Counted from the stretch's first letter, positions 1 through 7,807 are shown. The stretch is 8,144 bases of DNA from Nocardioides sp. (GCA_021731205.1 JAKFXV010000080.1:1-8144), one strand, 5' to 3'. Notes: generated by a model not told the origin, from the sequence alone. Made by a program: numbers and translations.

Positions 1-1
1 C

Positions 2-1081
2 AGCTGGGCGGACAAGTCCGGCACCAACACCGGCTGGACCCTCCCGTCCGAGGTGACGTCACGCGACACCTCGATCGGCACGGGATCGGGTCACGTGACC
101 GCCGTCGTCGGTGACACCAACGCCCCCGCAGGGGCGTGGTCGGGTGCGACCGCCACCTCGGCGGTCGCCGGCACCAAGGGCATCGCCTGGACGGTGGTCA
201 TGCCTCCCGAGACCGGGAACCTGCCGCCGAGCGCGGCGTTCGTCCCGACCTGCACCCTGCTGTCGTGCAGCCTCGATGCGGCGACGTCCGACGATCCGGA
301 CGGCACGATCGCGTCGTACGCCTGGGACTTCGGCGACGGCACCAGTGGCACGGGCGTGAACCCGACGCACGCCTACGCTGCCGATGGGACCTATCAGGTC
401 ACGCTGACGGTCACCGACGACGACAGCGCCACGGCGGTCGCGACCGCACCGGTCACGGTCGCGCAGACCAACGTCAACTTCAGGGCTGCGGTCAGCGCCA
501 ACACCACGACGACCAATGCGTCGGTGGTGGTGCCCAACACGGTGCAGGCCGGAGATCAGCTGCTGTACTTCGTGACGGCGAACGGCGCCACGACGGCCAG
601 CACACCGGCGGGGTGGGTGCTGCTGGGCACCCAGGAGGACGGAGCACCCGATATCCGTTCCTGGGTCTTCACCAGGACGGCTGATGCCGCGACCGCATCG
701 AGCACGGTGAGCGCGACCATGGGTGCCTCGGTCAAGGTCTCGCGTCAGCTGGTGGCGTACCGGGGAGCTGCCCCGATCACGTCCATCGCCTCGTCGGTGA
801 TGAGCGCCAACACCACTGCCCTGCGCACCCCGGACATCGTGGCCGGCGTCGCCGGGTCGCGAGTGGTCTCCTTCTGGTCCGACAAGTCCGCGGACAACGC
901 GGGCTGGACGATTCCGGCGCAGTTGAACAACCGCGGCGACTCGATCGGGGCTGGGTCCGGCCGAATCACGACGGCCGTGGGTGACATCGGGGTCACGGCT
1001 GGCACCGTGCCGGGGCTGACCGCCAACAGCACGGCGACCGGCAGCAAGGGCGTGGCGTGGAGCGTGGTGGTCTCTCCGGCC
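2..1081 (+). repeat. Long-period internal protein duplication (beta domain, 870-nt spacing)
   Basis: The segment from base 5 (TGG of SWADKS) recurs from base 875 (TGG of SFWSDKS), an offset of 870 nt or 290 codons. Shared signature residues are DKS, GWT-P, SIG-GSG, VGD and KG-AW. The DNA has diverged while the protein pattern is kept, so the duplication is old and under selection. The repeat period equals one beta domain plus one PKD domain, which suggests that further units may lie upstream of the window. Confidence 0.7.
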
Positions 1082-1084
1082 TGA
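2..1084 (+). CDS. Secreted PKD-domain protein with duplicated beta domain (5' partial)
   Basis: The frame is open from the window edge at base 2, with no convincing start inside, so this is the C-terminal 360 or so residues of a longer protein. Domains in order: the end of a beta-rich domain (about 2-205, beginning SWADKSG); a PKD domain (about 218-466) carrying the hallmark WDFGDG (323-340) and a closing THAY...G.Y.VTLTVTD; then a full second copy of the beta domain (about 470-1081). The last 67 residues of the two beta copies align without gaps, with 33 identities by hand count. Ser/Thr/Ala/Gly-rich composition and the cysteine pair just before the PKD core (TCTLLSC) fit an extracellular protein. 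PKD domains are known as spacer or binding modules in surface proteins and secreted hydrolases. There is no C-terminal TM helix or sorting motif, so anchoring or catalysis, if any, lies upstream. The function is otherwise unknown. The stop is TGA. Confidence 0.85.
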   Translation, partial: SWADKSGTNTGWTLPSEVTSRDTSIGTGSGHVTAVVGDTNAPAGAWSGATATSAVAGTKGIAWTVVMPPETGNLPPSAAFVPTCTLLSCSLDAATSDDPDGTIASYAWDFGDGTSGTGVNPTHAYAADGTYQVTLTVTDDDSATAVATAPVTVAQTNVNFRAAVSANTTTTNASVVVPNTVQAGDQLLYFVTANGATTASTPAGWVLLGTQEDGAPDIRSWVFTRTADAATASSTVSATMGASVKVSRQLVAYRGAAPITSIASSVMSANTTALRTPDIVAGVAGSRVVSFWSDKSADNAGWTIPAQLNNRGDSIGAGSGRITTAVGDIGVTAGTVPGLTANSTATGSKGVAWSVVVSPA

Positions 1085-1135
1085 GCCGGGCACAATGCGC
1101 ACAGCGGCGGCAGGGTCCTCCGCAGTCCGACAGCT

Positions 1136-1141
1136 GGGGAG
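1136..1141 (+). promoter_or_regulatory. Ribosome binding site of citA
   Basis: GGGGAG lies 5 nt before the ATG at 1147. It fixes the start and argues against the in-frame upstream starts that would overlap the PKD gene. Confidence 0.7.
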
Positions 1142-1146
1142 ACGAC

Positions 1147-2274
1147 ATGGCCCAAGCACCGAAAGTGCAGGCACCCGAGGTCCACCACGGTCTCGAAGGG
1201 ATCGTGGCCTTCGAGACCGAGATCGCCGAGCCCGACAAGGAAGGTTCCGCGCTGCGCTACCGCGGGGTCGACATCGAGGAGATCGTCGGTCGGGTGCCGT
1301 TCGAGAAGGTCTGGGGTCTGCTGGTCGACGGCAGCTACGACCCCGGGCTGCCCCCCGCTGAGCCGTTCCCGATCCCGGTGCACACCGGCGATATCCGGGT
1401 CGACGTGCAGGCGGCGGTCGCCATGCTCGCGCCGGTATGGGGCATGAAGGCGTCCTATGACGCGACCGACGACGAGGTCCGCGCCGACCTGAGCCGGGTC
1501 GCGGTGATGGTGTTGTCGTACGTCGCTCAGGCGGCGCGCGGGCTCAATCGGCCCATGGTGCCCCAGGCTCGAGTCGATCAAGGGCGCACCCTGGCAGAAC
1601 GCTTCATGATCAGGTGGCAGGGTGACCCGGATCCGGCGCACGTTCGTGCCGTCGATGCGTATTGGTCCTCGGCCGCGGAGCACGGGATGAACGCGTCGAC
1701 CTTCACGGCCCGCGTGATCACCTCGACCGGCGCTGATGCCGCGGCGGCGTTCTCCGGAGCGATCGGCGCGATGAGCGGGCCGCTCCACGGCGGAGCCCCC
1801 TCACGCGTGCTCGGGATGATCGAGGAGGTCGAGAAACGTGGCGACGCCCGGTCCTATGTCAAGGGCCTGCTCGACGACGGCGAGCGATTGATGGGCTTCG
1901 GGCACCGGGTCTACCGGGCAGAGGACCCTCGCGCCCGAGTGCTGCGGCGTACGGCTCGGGAGTTGGCTGCGCCCCGCTACGAGGTGGCCGAAGCCTTGGA
2001 ACAAGCCGCGCTCGCCGAATTGCGCGAACGACGCCCCGACCGGGTGCTGGAGACCAACGTGGAGTTCTGGGCGGCCATCGTCCTCGACTTCGCGAAGGTC
2101 CCCGCTCACATGTTCACCTCGATGTTCACCTGCGCCCGCAGCGCCGGCTGGGCGGCCCACATCCTGGAGCAGAAGCGGACCGGCCGGCTGATCCGACCCT
2201 CCGCGATCTACACCGGACCGGCGTCGAGACCCGCTAGCGAGGTCCCGGGGTGGCATCCCGGCTGGGCTCAGTGA
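1147..2274 (+). CDS. citA: Citrate synthase 2 (CitA-type), 375 aa
   Basis: Cytoplasmic enzyme condensing acetyl-CoA with oxaloacetate to citrate, the entry step of the TCA cycle. The start is the ATG at 1147: GGGGAG (1136-1141) sits 5 nt upstream, and a frame-open upstream extension would run into the previous gene. The length of 375 aa matches the short type of citrate synthase (M. tuberculosis CitA is similar). Visible signatures are MSGPLHGGAP with catalytic His214, GFGHRVYR with His253, and the helix NVEFWAAIVLDFA followed by MFT..F.CAR..GW.AH..EQ. Residue 306 (E in NVEF) occupies the position of the catalytic Asp362 of E. coli GltA, whose motif is NVDF. The RPSAIYTGP tail near the end is typical of this group. 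A 2-methylcitrate synthase role cannot be excluded from sequence alone. The gene follows the PKD gene by 62 nt and is probably transcribed on its own. It is convergent with the GNAT gene. Confidence 0.93.
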   Translation: MAQAPKVQAPEVHHGLEGIVAFETEIAEPDKEGSALRYRGVDIEEIVGRVPFEKVWGLLVDGSYDPGLPPAEPFPIPVHTGDIRVDVQAAVAMLAPVWGMKASYDATDDEVRADLSRVAVMVLSYVAQAARGLNRPMVPQARVDQGRTLAERFMIRWQGDPDPAHVRAVDAYWSSAAEHGMNASTFTARVITSTGADAAAAFSGAIGAMSGPLHGGAPSRVLGMIEEVEKRGDARSYVKGLLDDGERLMGFGHRVYRAEDPRARVLRRTARELAAPRYEVAEALEQAALAELRERRPDRVLETNVEFWAAIVLDFAKVPAHMFTSMFTCARSAGWAAHILEQKRTGRLIRPSAIYTGPASRPASEVPGWHPGWAQ

Positions 2275-2284
2275 GCTTTCCCGT

Positions 2285-2310
2285 CGGCTCCCACCCGTGA
2301 GTCAGAGCCG
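2285..2310. terminator. Possible bidirectional hairpin between citA and the GNAT gene
   Basis: CGGCTC (2285-2290) and GAGCCG (2305-2310) are perfectly complementary with a 14-nt loop. They lie in the 27-nt gap between convergent stop codons and run a few bases into the end of the GNAT gene. There is no T-run on either side, so this would be a weak, non-canonical terminator at best. High GC makes chance stems common. Confidence 0.25.
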
Positions 2311-2832
2311 CTTGCTCAGGTAGACCGCGCTCGGCTCGTCGGCGTAGTAGCCGAACCGGACGGTGTCGGCGTACCCCGCGCCGCGATACAGCGCCACCGC
2401 CGCCGTTTGCGGTTGCCCGGTCTCGAGGATCATCAGCTCGGCTCCTGCGGCTCGGGCGGTGTCCTCGAGCCTCGTGAGCATGAGCTGTGCGAGTCCCGTG
2501 CCGCGCCGGCTGGGGACGACATACATGCGCTTGAGCTCGACCACGTGGCCTTCGACGAGCTGTGGGATGTCCACTCGCCGGCGCCAGCCCCCCATGACGA
2601 CGGCCTCCGCACCGGCACCGCCGTCGGCGAAGCCGACCAGGAACAACCCGTCGGGCGGATCGAACATCTCCGGCTGCAGGGGCGTCCGGTCGCCCGAGCC
2701 GTAGATGCCGGCGTACTCGCGTTGGACGTCGTCGATCAGAGACCGCACCTCGGCGTCGCCGAACGGCACCGGGCGGAACTCGATGTCCGCGGCGGAGTGC
2801 AGCCGCGACGAGGAGCCCCGGGACTCAGCCAA
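2302..2832 (-). CDS. GNAT family N-acetyltransferase, 176 aa
   Basis: Predicted acetyl-CoA-dependent N-acetyltransferase with unknown acceptor. The GNAT fold is recognisable from residues 62 to 175. Strand beta4 (VELKRMYV, 98-105) leads into acetyl-CoA pyrophosphate-binding motif A, VVPSRRGTGLAQ (105-116), with the R-R-G-T-G-L core. A motif-B-like region follows (LETGQPQ...ALYRGAGY, 136-154). The start is TTG at 2832, supported by GGGGAG four nt upstream (complement of 2837-2842) and by overlap with the stop of the preceding gene (2825-2827). The 8-nt overlap implies translational coupling to the zinc-ribbon membrane protein. It is the last gene of a three-gene minus-strand operon and converges on citA. 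The substrate could be a small molecule, an antibiotic or a protein N-terminus; nothing in the sequence decides this. Confidence 0.88.
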   Translation of the reverse strand: MAESRGSSSRLHSAADIEFRPVPFGDAEVRSLIDDVQREYAGIYGSGDRTPLQPEMFDPPDGLFLVGFADGGAGAEAVVMGGWRRRVDIPQLVEGHVVELKRMYVVPSRRGTGLAQLMLTRLEDTARAAGAELMILETGQPQTAAVALYRGAGYADTVRFGYYADEPSAVYLSKRL

Positions 2833-3280
2833 GCGACTCCCCGCAGTTCGCGCACACGGTGCTGCGGGCCTTGTTGACGTGGAAGCACAACTTGCAGGCG
2901 ATCAGCCGCTCGCCCACCTTGCCGTAGCCCCACCACAACAAGAAGCCACCGGCGAGGAGCAACGGGAGTGACGCAAGCGCCATCATCTGGGTCGTCGAGA
3001 TGATGTCGCCCTCCACGGACACCGGCGGGGTGTCGCGCGGGAGCAACGCGATGACGAGCAGCGCAGCGCCCAGGACGAAGACGATCCACGCGATGATTCG
3101 CAGGAACCAGCGTTTGTCGCGCGCGGGCTTGTTCGGGTCGGGGGCCGGGTCGTAGCTGCGGCGCTTCTTCTCCTTGCGAGGCTTCCCCCACGGTGGGACG
3201 CCGCCGGCACCCTCCGGAGCTGCGGCGGCCGGGGCGGCATCGGATGCCGACTCGTCGGGACTGTTCACAGGGGTGCTCAC
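2825..3280 (-). CDS. Two-TM membrane protein with C-terminal zinc ribbon, 151 aa
   Basis: I do not recognise a characterised family. An Ala/Pro-rich acidic N-terminus (1-30) is followed by a basic cluster (KPRKEKKRRS, 33-42). Then come a first TM helix (about 58-81), a short loop (82-98), a second TM helix (about 99-119) and a C-terminal four-cysteine knuckle: C129-x2-C132-x10-C143-x2-C146. The basic residues before TM1 suggest both ends are cytoplasmic, which places the zinc ribbon inside the cell. The role is unknown; such short ribbons often mediate protein or nucleic acid contact. The GTG start at 3280 overlaps the previous stop as GTGA (3277-3280), and AGGAAG lies 5 nt upstream. It sits between the small two-TM gene and the GNAT gene. 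Confidence 0.82.
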   Translation of the reverse strand: MSTPVNSPDESASDAAPAAAAPEGAGGVPPWGKPRKEKKRRSYDPAPDPNKPARDKRWFLRIIAWIVFVLGAALLVIALLPRDTPPVSVEGDIISTTQMMALASLPLLLAGGFLLWWGYGKVGERLIACKLCFHVNKARSTVCANCGESLG

Positions 3281-3534
3281 GCGCTCTTCCTACCTTTGGG
3301 TTGGAGGTTCGACAACTGCAACATCCGGCCTCCCACGGCCGACAGCGGAATGCCCGCGAGAATCATCCACAACCTCGACCGGTCGTCGCTGATCAGCGCA
3401 TCCATCAGGCCGATCGCGACCAGCACGAGGCCCGCGATCACGCAGCCAAGGCCCACCCGGCGCAGCGTGGCACGGATCGCCTCCCGCTCGGCCTCGGTCT
3501 TCGGTGCACGCCCCGATCCCGGAACCTGGGTCAT
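3277..3534 (-). CDS. Small two-TM membrane protein, 85 aa
   Basis: Hypothetical protein of unknown family. I place the start at the ATG of MTQVPGSG (3532-3534). GGAGG sits 7 nt upstream, and the longer open frame up to 3729 runs antisense across the serC promoter and start and has no membrane-protein or domain character. The protein has a charged N-terminus (KTEAEREAIRATLRR, 12-26), TM1 (about 27-47), a short polar loop with DDRSR (50-54), TM2 (about 55-72) and a basic tail (QPKGRKSA). This predicts a hairpin with both ends cytoplasmic. It is the first gene of the operon leading to the zinc-ribbon protein and the GNAT enzyme, and its stop overlaps the next start by four bases. The topology mirrors that of its downstream neighbour, so a heteromeric membrane complex is conceivable but inferred only. 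Confidence 0.8.
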   Translation of the reverse strand: MTQVPGSGRAPKTEAEREAIRATLRRVGLGCVIAGLVLVAIGLMDALISDDRSRLWMILAGIPLSAVGGRMLQLSNLQPKGRKSA

Positions 3535-4827
<1,293 letters not shown>

Positions 4828-5784
4828 CTAACCCGGGCGACGGAGTCGCCAGGCTACGGCTAGTGAGACGACAGCCGCACCCAGCGCCAGCCACCCCAGC
4901 CGAGCAGGTCTGTCCGTCGCCTCCGTCGGTGACGCAGCCGGCTCGGCGGTCCGTGGAGTCGGTGGCGTCGGTTGCGGCGAGGGCTGGCCCGCGGACGGCA
5001 GCAGGGCGGCCCGGGCGTGCGCGGGAACTCGCACCCGAAGCAACGGCGCCCCGACGCCTTCCGACGAGAGCACGAGCGTGTCGGCGGCGACGACTGCGAG
5101 CCCCTCACCCTGCTCCTGCTCGGGCAGATCGAAGGCGGCGACCAGGTCGAAAGTGGGAAACGCATAGACGAAGGCGCGGGTGTAGTTGCGCACCACCAGA
5201 TGTCTGCCATCCGGGAAGAACGCGCCATCGGTCACCAGACCGGCCACGTCGCCCACGTCGCGCAAGACCGTCACCCGTGCGGCCCGGAGCTCGGTCGGCG
5301 CAGCCAGCACCCGACCTCCGAACACCGACTTGGTGACCACGAACAACTGGTCCGTGCCGGGATGCCGCAACAGGGTCTCGGCGTCGGCCGGACCGCCTGG
5401 GTAGCGCACGTCGTACGACGTCACGGCGGAGCCGTCGAGTGCAACGTGGGCCAGCCGCACGCTCGTGCGCGAGGCGGTGTTGTCGCCGATATCGGCCACC
5501 CAGACAGCGCCACCGGCCGCCGGCGCCAACGCCTCGACGTCCACCGCTTCCGATCCCCACACGACCTCCCGCACGGTGCGTCCGGTGCGGGCATCCACCA
5601 CGAAGATCCGTGCTGAGTCCCCCGAGTCGTTGACCGTCACGAACCTTCCACCCGTCGCGACCAAGCCACTCGACTCGACGATCGCGGGGTCGGCGAAACG
5701 GGTGACCTGCTCCCCCTCGTTCGGCCCGACCAGCGCGGCGAGTCCGAGCGCGAGGGTCGCGGCGCACCACGACACCGCGCTCAC
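4828..5784 (-). CDS. Membrane-anchored extracytoplasmic propeller-like protein, about 318 aa
   Basis: Unknown function. An N-terminal hydrophobic segment (signal peptide or signal anchor) precedes a region of short repeated strands typical of a beta-propeller. Recurring motifs include ESSGL, VTVNDSGD, VDARTGRTV, DVEALAPA, VWVADIGDN, DAETLL, GAFFPDGRHLVVR and GEGLAVV. This pattern resembles actinobacterial proteins labelled WD40-like or phytase-esterase-like. A Pro/Ser/Thr-rich linker follows, then a C-terminal TM helix ending in RRLRRPG, so the propeller should face outward with a cytoplasmic basic tail. I prefer GTG at 5784 because it overlaps the upstream stop as GTGA. GTG at 5823 would add 13 residues including an Arg, giving a more normal signal-peptide n-region, so the start is uncertain. 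No lipobox or clear catalytic motif is seen. It is the last gene of the minus-strand run. Confidence 0.8.
   Translation of the reverse strand: MSAVSWCAATLALGLAALVGPNEGEQVTRFADPAIVESSGLVATGGRFVTVNDSGDSARIFVVDARTGRTVREVVWGSEAVDVEALAPAAGGAVWVADIGDNTASRTSVRLAHVALDGSAVTSYDVRYPGGPADAETLLRHPGTDQLFVVTKSVFGGRVLAAPTELRAARVTVLRDVGDVAGLVTDGAFFPDGRHLVVRNYTRAFVYAFPTFDLVAAFDLPEQEQGEGLAVVAADTLVLSSEGVGAPLLRVRVPAHARAALLPSAGQPSPQPTPPTPRTAEPAASPTEATDRPARLGWLALGAAVVSLAVAWRLRRPG
4836..4850 (+). terminator. Short hairpin just after the serC stop
   Basis: GGCGAC (4836-4841), loop GGA, GTCGCC (4845-4850) is a perfect 6-bp stem beginning 9 nt after the serC TGA. It lies inside the last codons of the opposite-strand gene and has no T-run. 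It is a candidate stem for serC 3'-end formation, but weak. Confidence 0.25.
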
Positions 5785-6989
5785 GAGTGCAGCAGTGCGG
5801 CCAGCCGCGGGGTGATGCCCCACAGCCCGGCCAGGTCGTCGTACTCCGAGCGGAGGTGGCGCCCGGTGGTCGGCGTTCCGGTGCGGACGGCCCGGATCAG
5901 CGTATTGCGGGGGGTGTGCTTGCTCTCCACGAACTCCATGACGTCGACGCGATAGCCCTGCCCGCGCAACAGCCCGGCCCGCAGGGCATCGGTCATCGTG
6001 TCGGCGAACCGCTCGCGCAGGATGCCGTCTCGGATCAGCAGGGAGTACGGCGCCGGCGGATCGGCGCGGCGGAGCTGAGCGGCGATGTCATGGTGACAAC
6101 ACGGCGCGGCCAGGACCACCGCAGCACCCCAACCTGCGGCCCGGGCCAGGGCCTCGTCGGTGGCCGTGTCGCAGGCGTGCAGGGCCAGCACCACCTCGGG
6201 CGCCGGGTCGAGCTCCACGTCGGCGATGGTGCCGACCTTGAACTCCGCATCGATCTCGAGCTCACCGGCCAGCCGGGTGTTGTGCTCGAAGGACTGTCGT
6301 TTGACGTCGACACCGATCAGCCTCACCGGCAGTCCGCGTTCGGCGGTGAGGAAACGGTGGGCGGCGAAGGTCAGCGCGGCGTTTCCGCACCCCAGATCCG
6401 CGATCCGCAGCGGCTCCTCTGGCGTCGGGCGCCGCAGCTGCCCAGCCGACCACGCGTCGGTCAGGGTCGAGTCGAGAATCCGCAGCAGGTCTTCGACCTG
6501 TCGGTACTTCGCCTGCGCCGAGGCCCGCACCGAGCCGGTCCCCGCCGAGATCCCGAGGGCCACCAACACGGGGTCGGACTCGGGCAGCAATCGCTGCTTG
6601 GCCCGGTCGTGCACCCGCTCGGGCGCTCGATCGGGAGCAGCCGAACTGTGCACGAGCACCCGACCCTTCTTGGTGATCCGGACCTGATGGGTCGCCGTGG
6701 TGGTCTCCACATGCCAGGTGCCGAACGGTTCCGCCAGGAGGTCTGCAAGCGCCGCCACCGCGGGGGCGCCGAGCCGGTGATTGGAGGTGTGGGCCTGGGT
6801 GGCGTCGTAGGACGTGACGTGGAGGTGTCGCCCGGCCTTGAGGTCGACATAGCGCAGCTCGACCCGCCTCCAGGCGGGTGCCCGATCCCCGCGCCGGCGT
6901 CCCGAGGCGACCGCGCGGACCAGGGTCTCGTCCTGCAGCACCCAGCCCCGGATCTGCGCCGCACCGGCCGTGAGCGTCTGGGTGGTCAC
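5781..6989 (-). CDS. Class I SAM-dependent methyltransferase, Methyltransf_32 (METTL25/GSTCD-like), 402 aa
   Basis: Predicted SAM methyltransferase of unknown substrate. The N-terminal about 150 residues form an accessory domain with VDLKAGRHLHVTSYD (48-62), a region TSNHR, and VRITKKGRVLVH (103-114). The catalytic half begins with AKYRQVEDLL (160-169), then motif I IADLGCGNA (196-204), an acidic motif II GVDVK (226-230; Asp228 likely contacts the SAM ribose), motif IV-like LALHACDTATDEAL (268-281) and the diagnostic AAPCCHHDI (294-302). K..EVE-LL, LHACDTATD and PCCH together are features I associate with the Methyltransf_32 family, whose eukaryotic members include METTL25, RRNAD1 and GSTCD. 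An RNA or protein target is possible. The GTG start at 6989 lies 3 nt after the stop of a small TM ORF, with no clear Shine-Dalgarno, which suggests coupling. The stop overlaps the next start as GTGA. Confidence 0.88.
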   Translation of the reverse strand: MTTQTLTAGAAQIRGWVLQDETLVRAVASGRRRGDRAPAWRRVELRYVDLKAGRHLHVTSYDATQAHTSNHRLGAPAVAALADLLAEPFGTWHVETTTATHQVRITKKGRVLVHSSAAPDRAPERVHDRAKQRLLPESDPVLVALGISAGTGSVRASAQAKYRQVEDLLRILDSTLTDAWSAGQLRRPTPEEPLRIADLGCGNAALTFAAHRFLTAERGLPVRLIGVDVKRQSFEHNTRLAGELEIDAEFKVGTIADVELDPAPEVVLALHACDTATDEALARAAGWGAAVVLAAPCCHHDIAAQLRRADPPAPYSLLIRDGILRERFADTMTDALRAGLLRGQGYRVDVMEFVESKHTPRNTLIRAVRTGTPTTGRHLRSEYDDLAGLWGITPRLAALLHS

Positions 6990-6992
6990 GGT

Positions 6993-7091
6993 CTAGCCGA
7001 TCACTTCGGCGACCACGACGACCAACAGCAGGCCGATCAGCGCCACCGGGAGGACCCAGAGATATTGGCGGGGGCGACGGGCGGGGAACAC
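6993..7091 (-). CDS. Small single-TM protein, 32 aa
   Basis: A GTG-initiated ORF fills the otherwise empty space between the HAD gene and the methyltransferase gene. The product starts MFPARRPRQYLW and continues as an unbroken hydrophobic helix (about residues 11-28, WVLPVALIGLLLVVVV) ending AEVIG. The basic N-terminus (R5, R6, R8) followed by the helix predicts an N-in membrane peptide. GTG is 9 nt after the HAD stop and the TAG is 3 nt before the methyltransferase GTG, spacing that fits a translated operon gene. No good Shine-Dalgarno is visible. The ORF lies in the same frame as the HAD gene, separated from it by TAG and three codons. Its reality rests on the hydrophobic character and spacing only. 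Confidence 0.5.
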   Translation of the reverse strand: MFPARRPRQYLWVLPVALIGLLLVVVVAEVIG

Positions 7092-7100
7092 CCAGCGAGA

Positions 7101-7745
7101 CTACAGGCCGAGGTGCGCGGCGGCCTCGGCGAAAGCCTCTGCCGGCTTGCGCACGTCGAGGAGCACCGAGCGGATCCCGGCGCGGGTGCCCCCGTCGACG
7201 TACGCCGGGTTGTCGTCGACGAAGACCATCGCCTCGGCGGGGATGCCGACGGCGGCGACCACCGCGGCGTACGCCTCGGGGGCAGGCTTGCGGATCCCGA
7301 TCTCCGAGGCGTCGACGACTACGTCGAACAGTTCGAACCACGGCTGGTTGATCACCCACTCGCGGCCCTGGAAGTCCATCAGCTCGTTGCTGAAGATCGC
7401 CGTGCGCACGCCCGCTCCACGCGCCCGTCGCAGCAGCTCGACCGCCTCGGGGCGCACCGGGTCGAGGCCGGGCTGCTGGAAGATCGCGCGCATCAACTGG
7501 GGATGGCCATGCAGCGGCGCGCCATTGGCGACCGCGACCTCGGCATTGCCGAGCCAGTAGTCACGCTCGGTGAGCTCGCCGGCCAGGTGACGATCCCACA
7601 ACGGGTCACCGCCGGCCTGGAAGGGCCCTCGCCCCGGGATCGTGCCCGGAGCGAGCCCGTTGAGCCGCTCGAACTCGTCCGCGATCTCCCACGCGGACTT
7701 CAACAACACGACGCCGACGTCGAGAAGCAGGGCGGCTGGGCTCAC
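7101..7745 (-). CDS. HAD-superfamily hydrolase (YihX/epoxide-hydrolase-N-like), 214 aa
   Basis: Predicted Mg-dependent phosphatase or related hydrolase of the haloacid dehalogenase superfamily, cytoplasmic. Motif I is LLLDVGVVLLK with nucleophile Asp9; the usual second Asp (D-x-D) is Gly11. Motif II is AIFSNE with Ser119. Motif III is Lys153 in EIGIRKPAPEAY. Motif IV is VFVDDNPAYVDGG with Asp177/Asp178. A cap region rich in helices lies between motifs I and II (about residues 15-95). D-x-G in motif I occurs in the subfamily containing E. coli YihX and the soluble epoxide hydrolase N-domain, so I infer a sugar-phosphate or similar phosphatase; the substrate is unknown. The GTG start at 7745 has only a weak AGG upstream. 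A 62-nt gap separates it from the NUDIX gene; the small TM ORF follows after 9 nt. Confidence 0.9.
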   Translation of the reverse strand: MSPAALLLDVGVVLLKSAWEIADEFERLNGLAPGTIPGRGPFQAGGDPLWDRHLAGELTERDYWLGNAEVAVANGAPLHGHPQLMRAIFQQPGLDPVRPEAVELLRRARGAGVRTAIFSNELMDFQGREWVINQPWFELFDVVVDASEIGIRKPAPEAYAAVVAAVGIPAEAMVFVDDNPAYVDGGTRAGIRSVLLDVRKPAEAFAEAAAHLGL

Positions 7746-7764
7746 CGCACCAACCTAGGTCGAG

Positions 7765-7801
7765 CGCCTCGGCGAACCCAGAGGCGTCCCGGACCGCGGG
7801 A
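7765..7801 (-). terminator. Small hairpins between the NUDIX and HAD genes
   Basis: CGCCTC (7765-7770) pairs with GAGGCG (7781-7786) over a 10-nt loop, and TCCCG (7787-7791) pairs with CGGGA (7797-7801) over 5 nt. The stems are adjacent in the 62-nt gap. With no T-run they could be an attenuating or processing element, or chance GC-rich pairing. Confidence 0.2.
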
Positions 7802-7807
7802 AGGTCG

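Noticed and set aside
1091..1096. CACAAT as a citA -10 box
   Set aside because: No acceptable -35 hexamer lies 16-18 nt upstream, so I do not call a promoter.
1057..1146. Upstream extension of citA to 1057
   Set aside because: It would overlap the end of the PKD gene, adds residues unlike citrate synthase, and ignores the strong GGGGAG before the ATG at 1147.
745..1788. A 347-codon minus-strand open frame across the PKD-gene/citA junction
   Set aside because: It spans two well-supported plus-strand genes and an intergenic gap, and encodes Arg/Pro-rich sequence without recognisable motifs.
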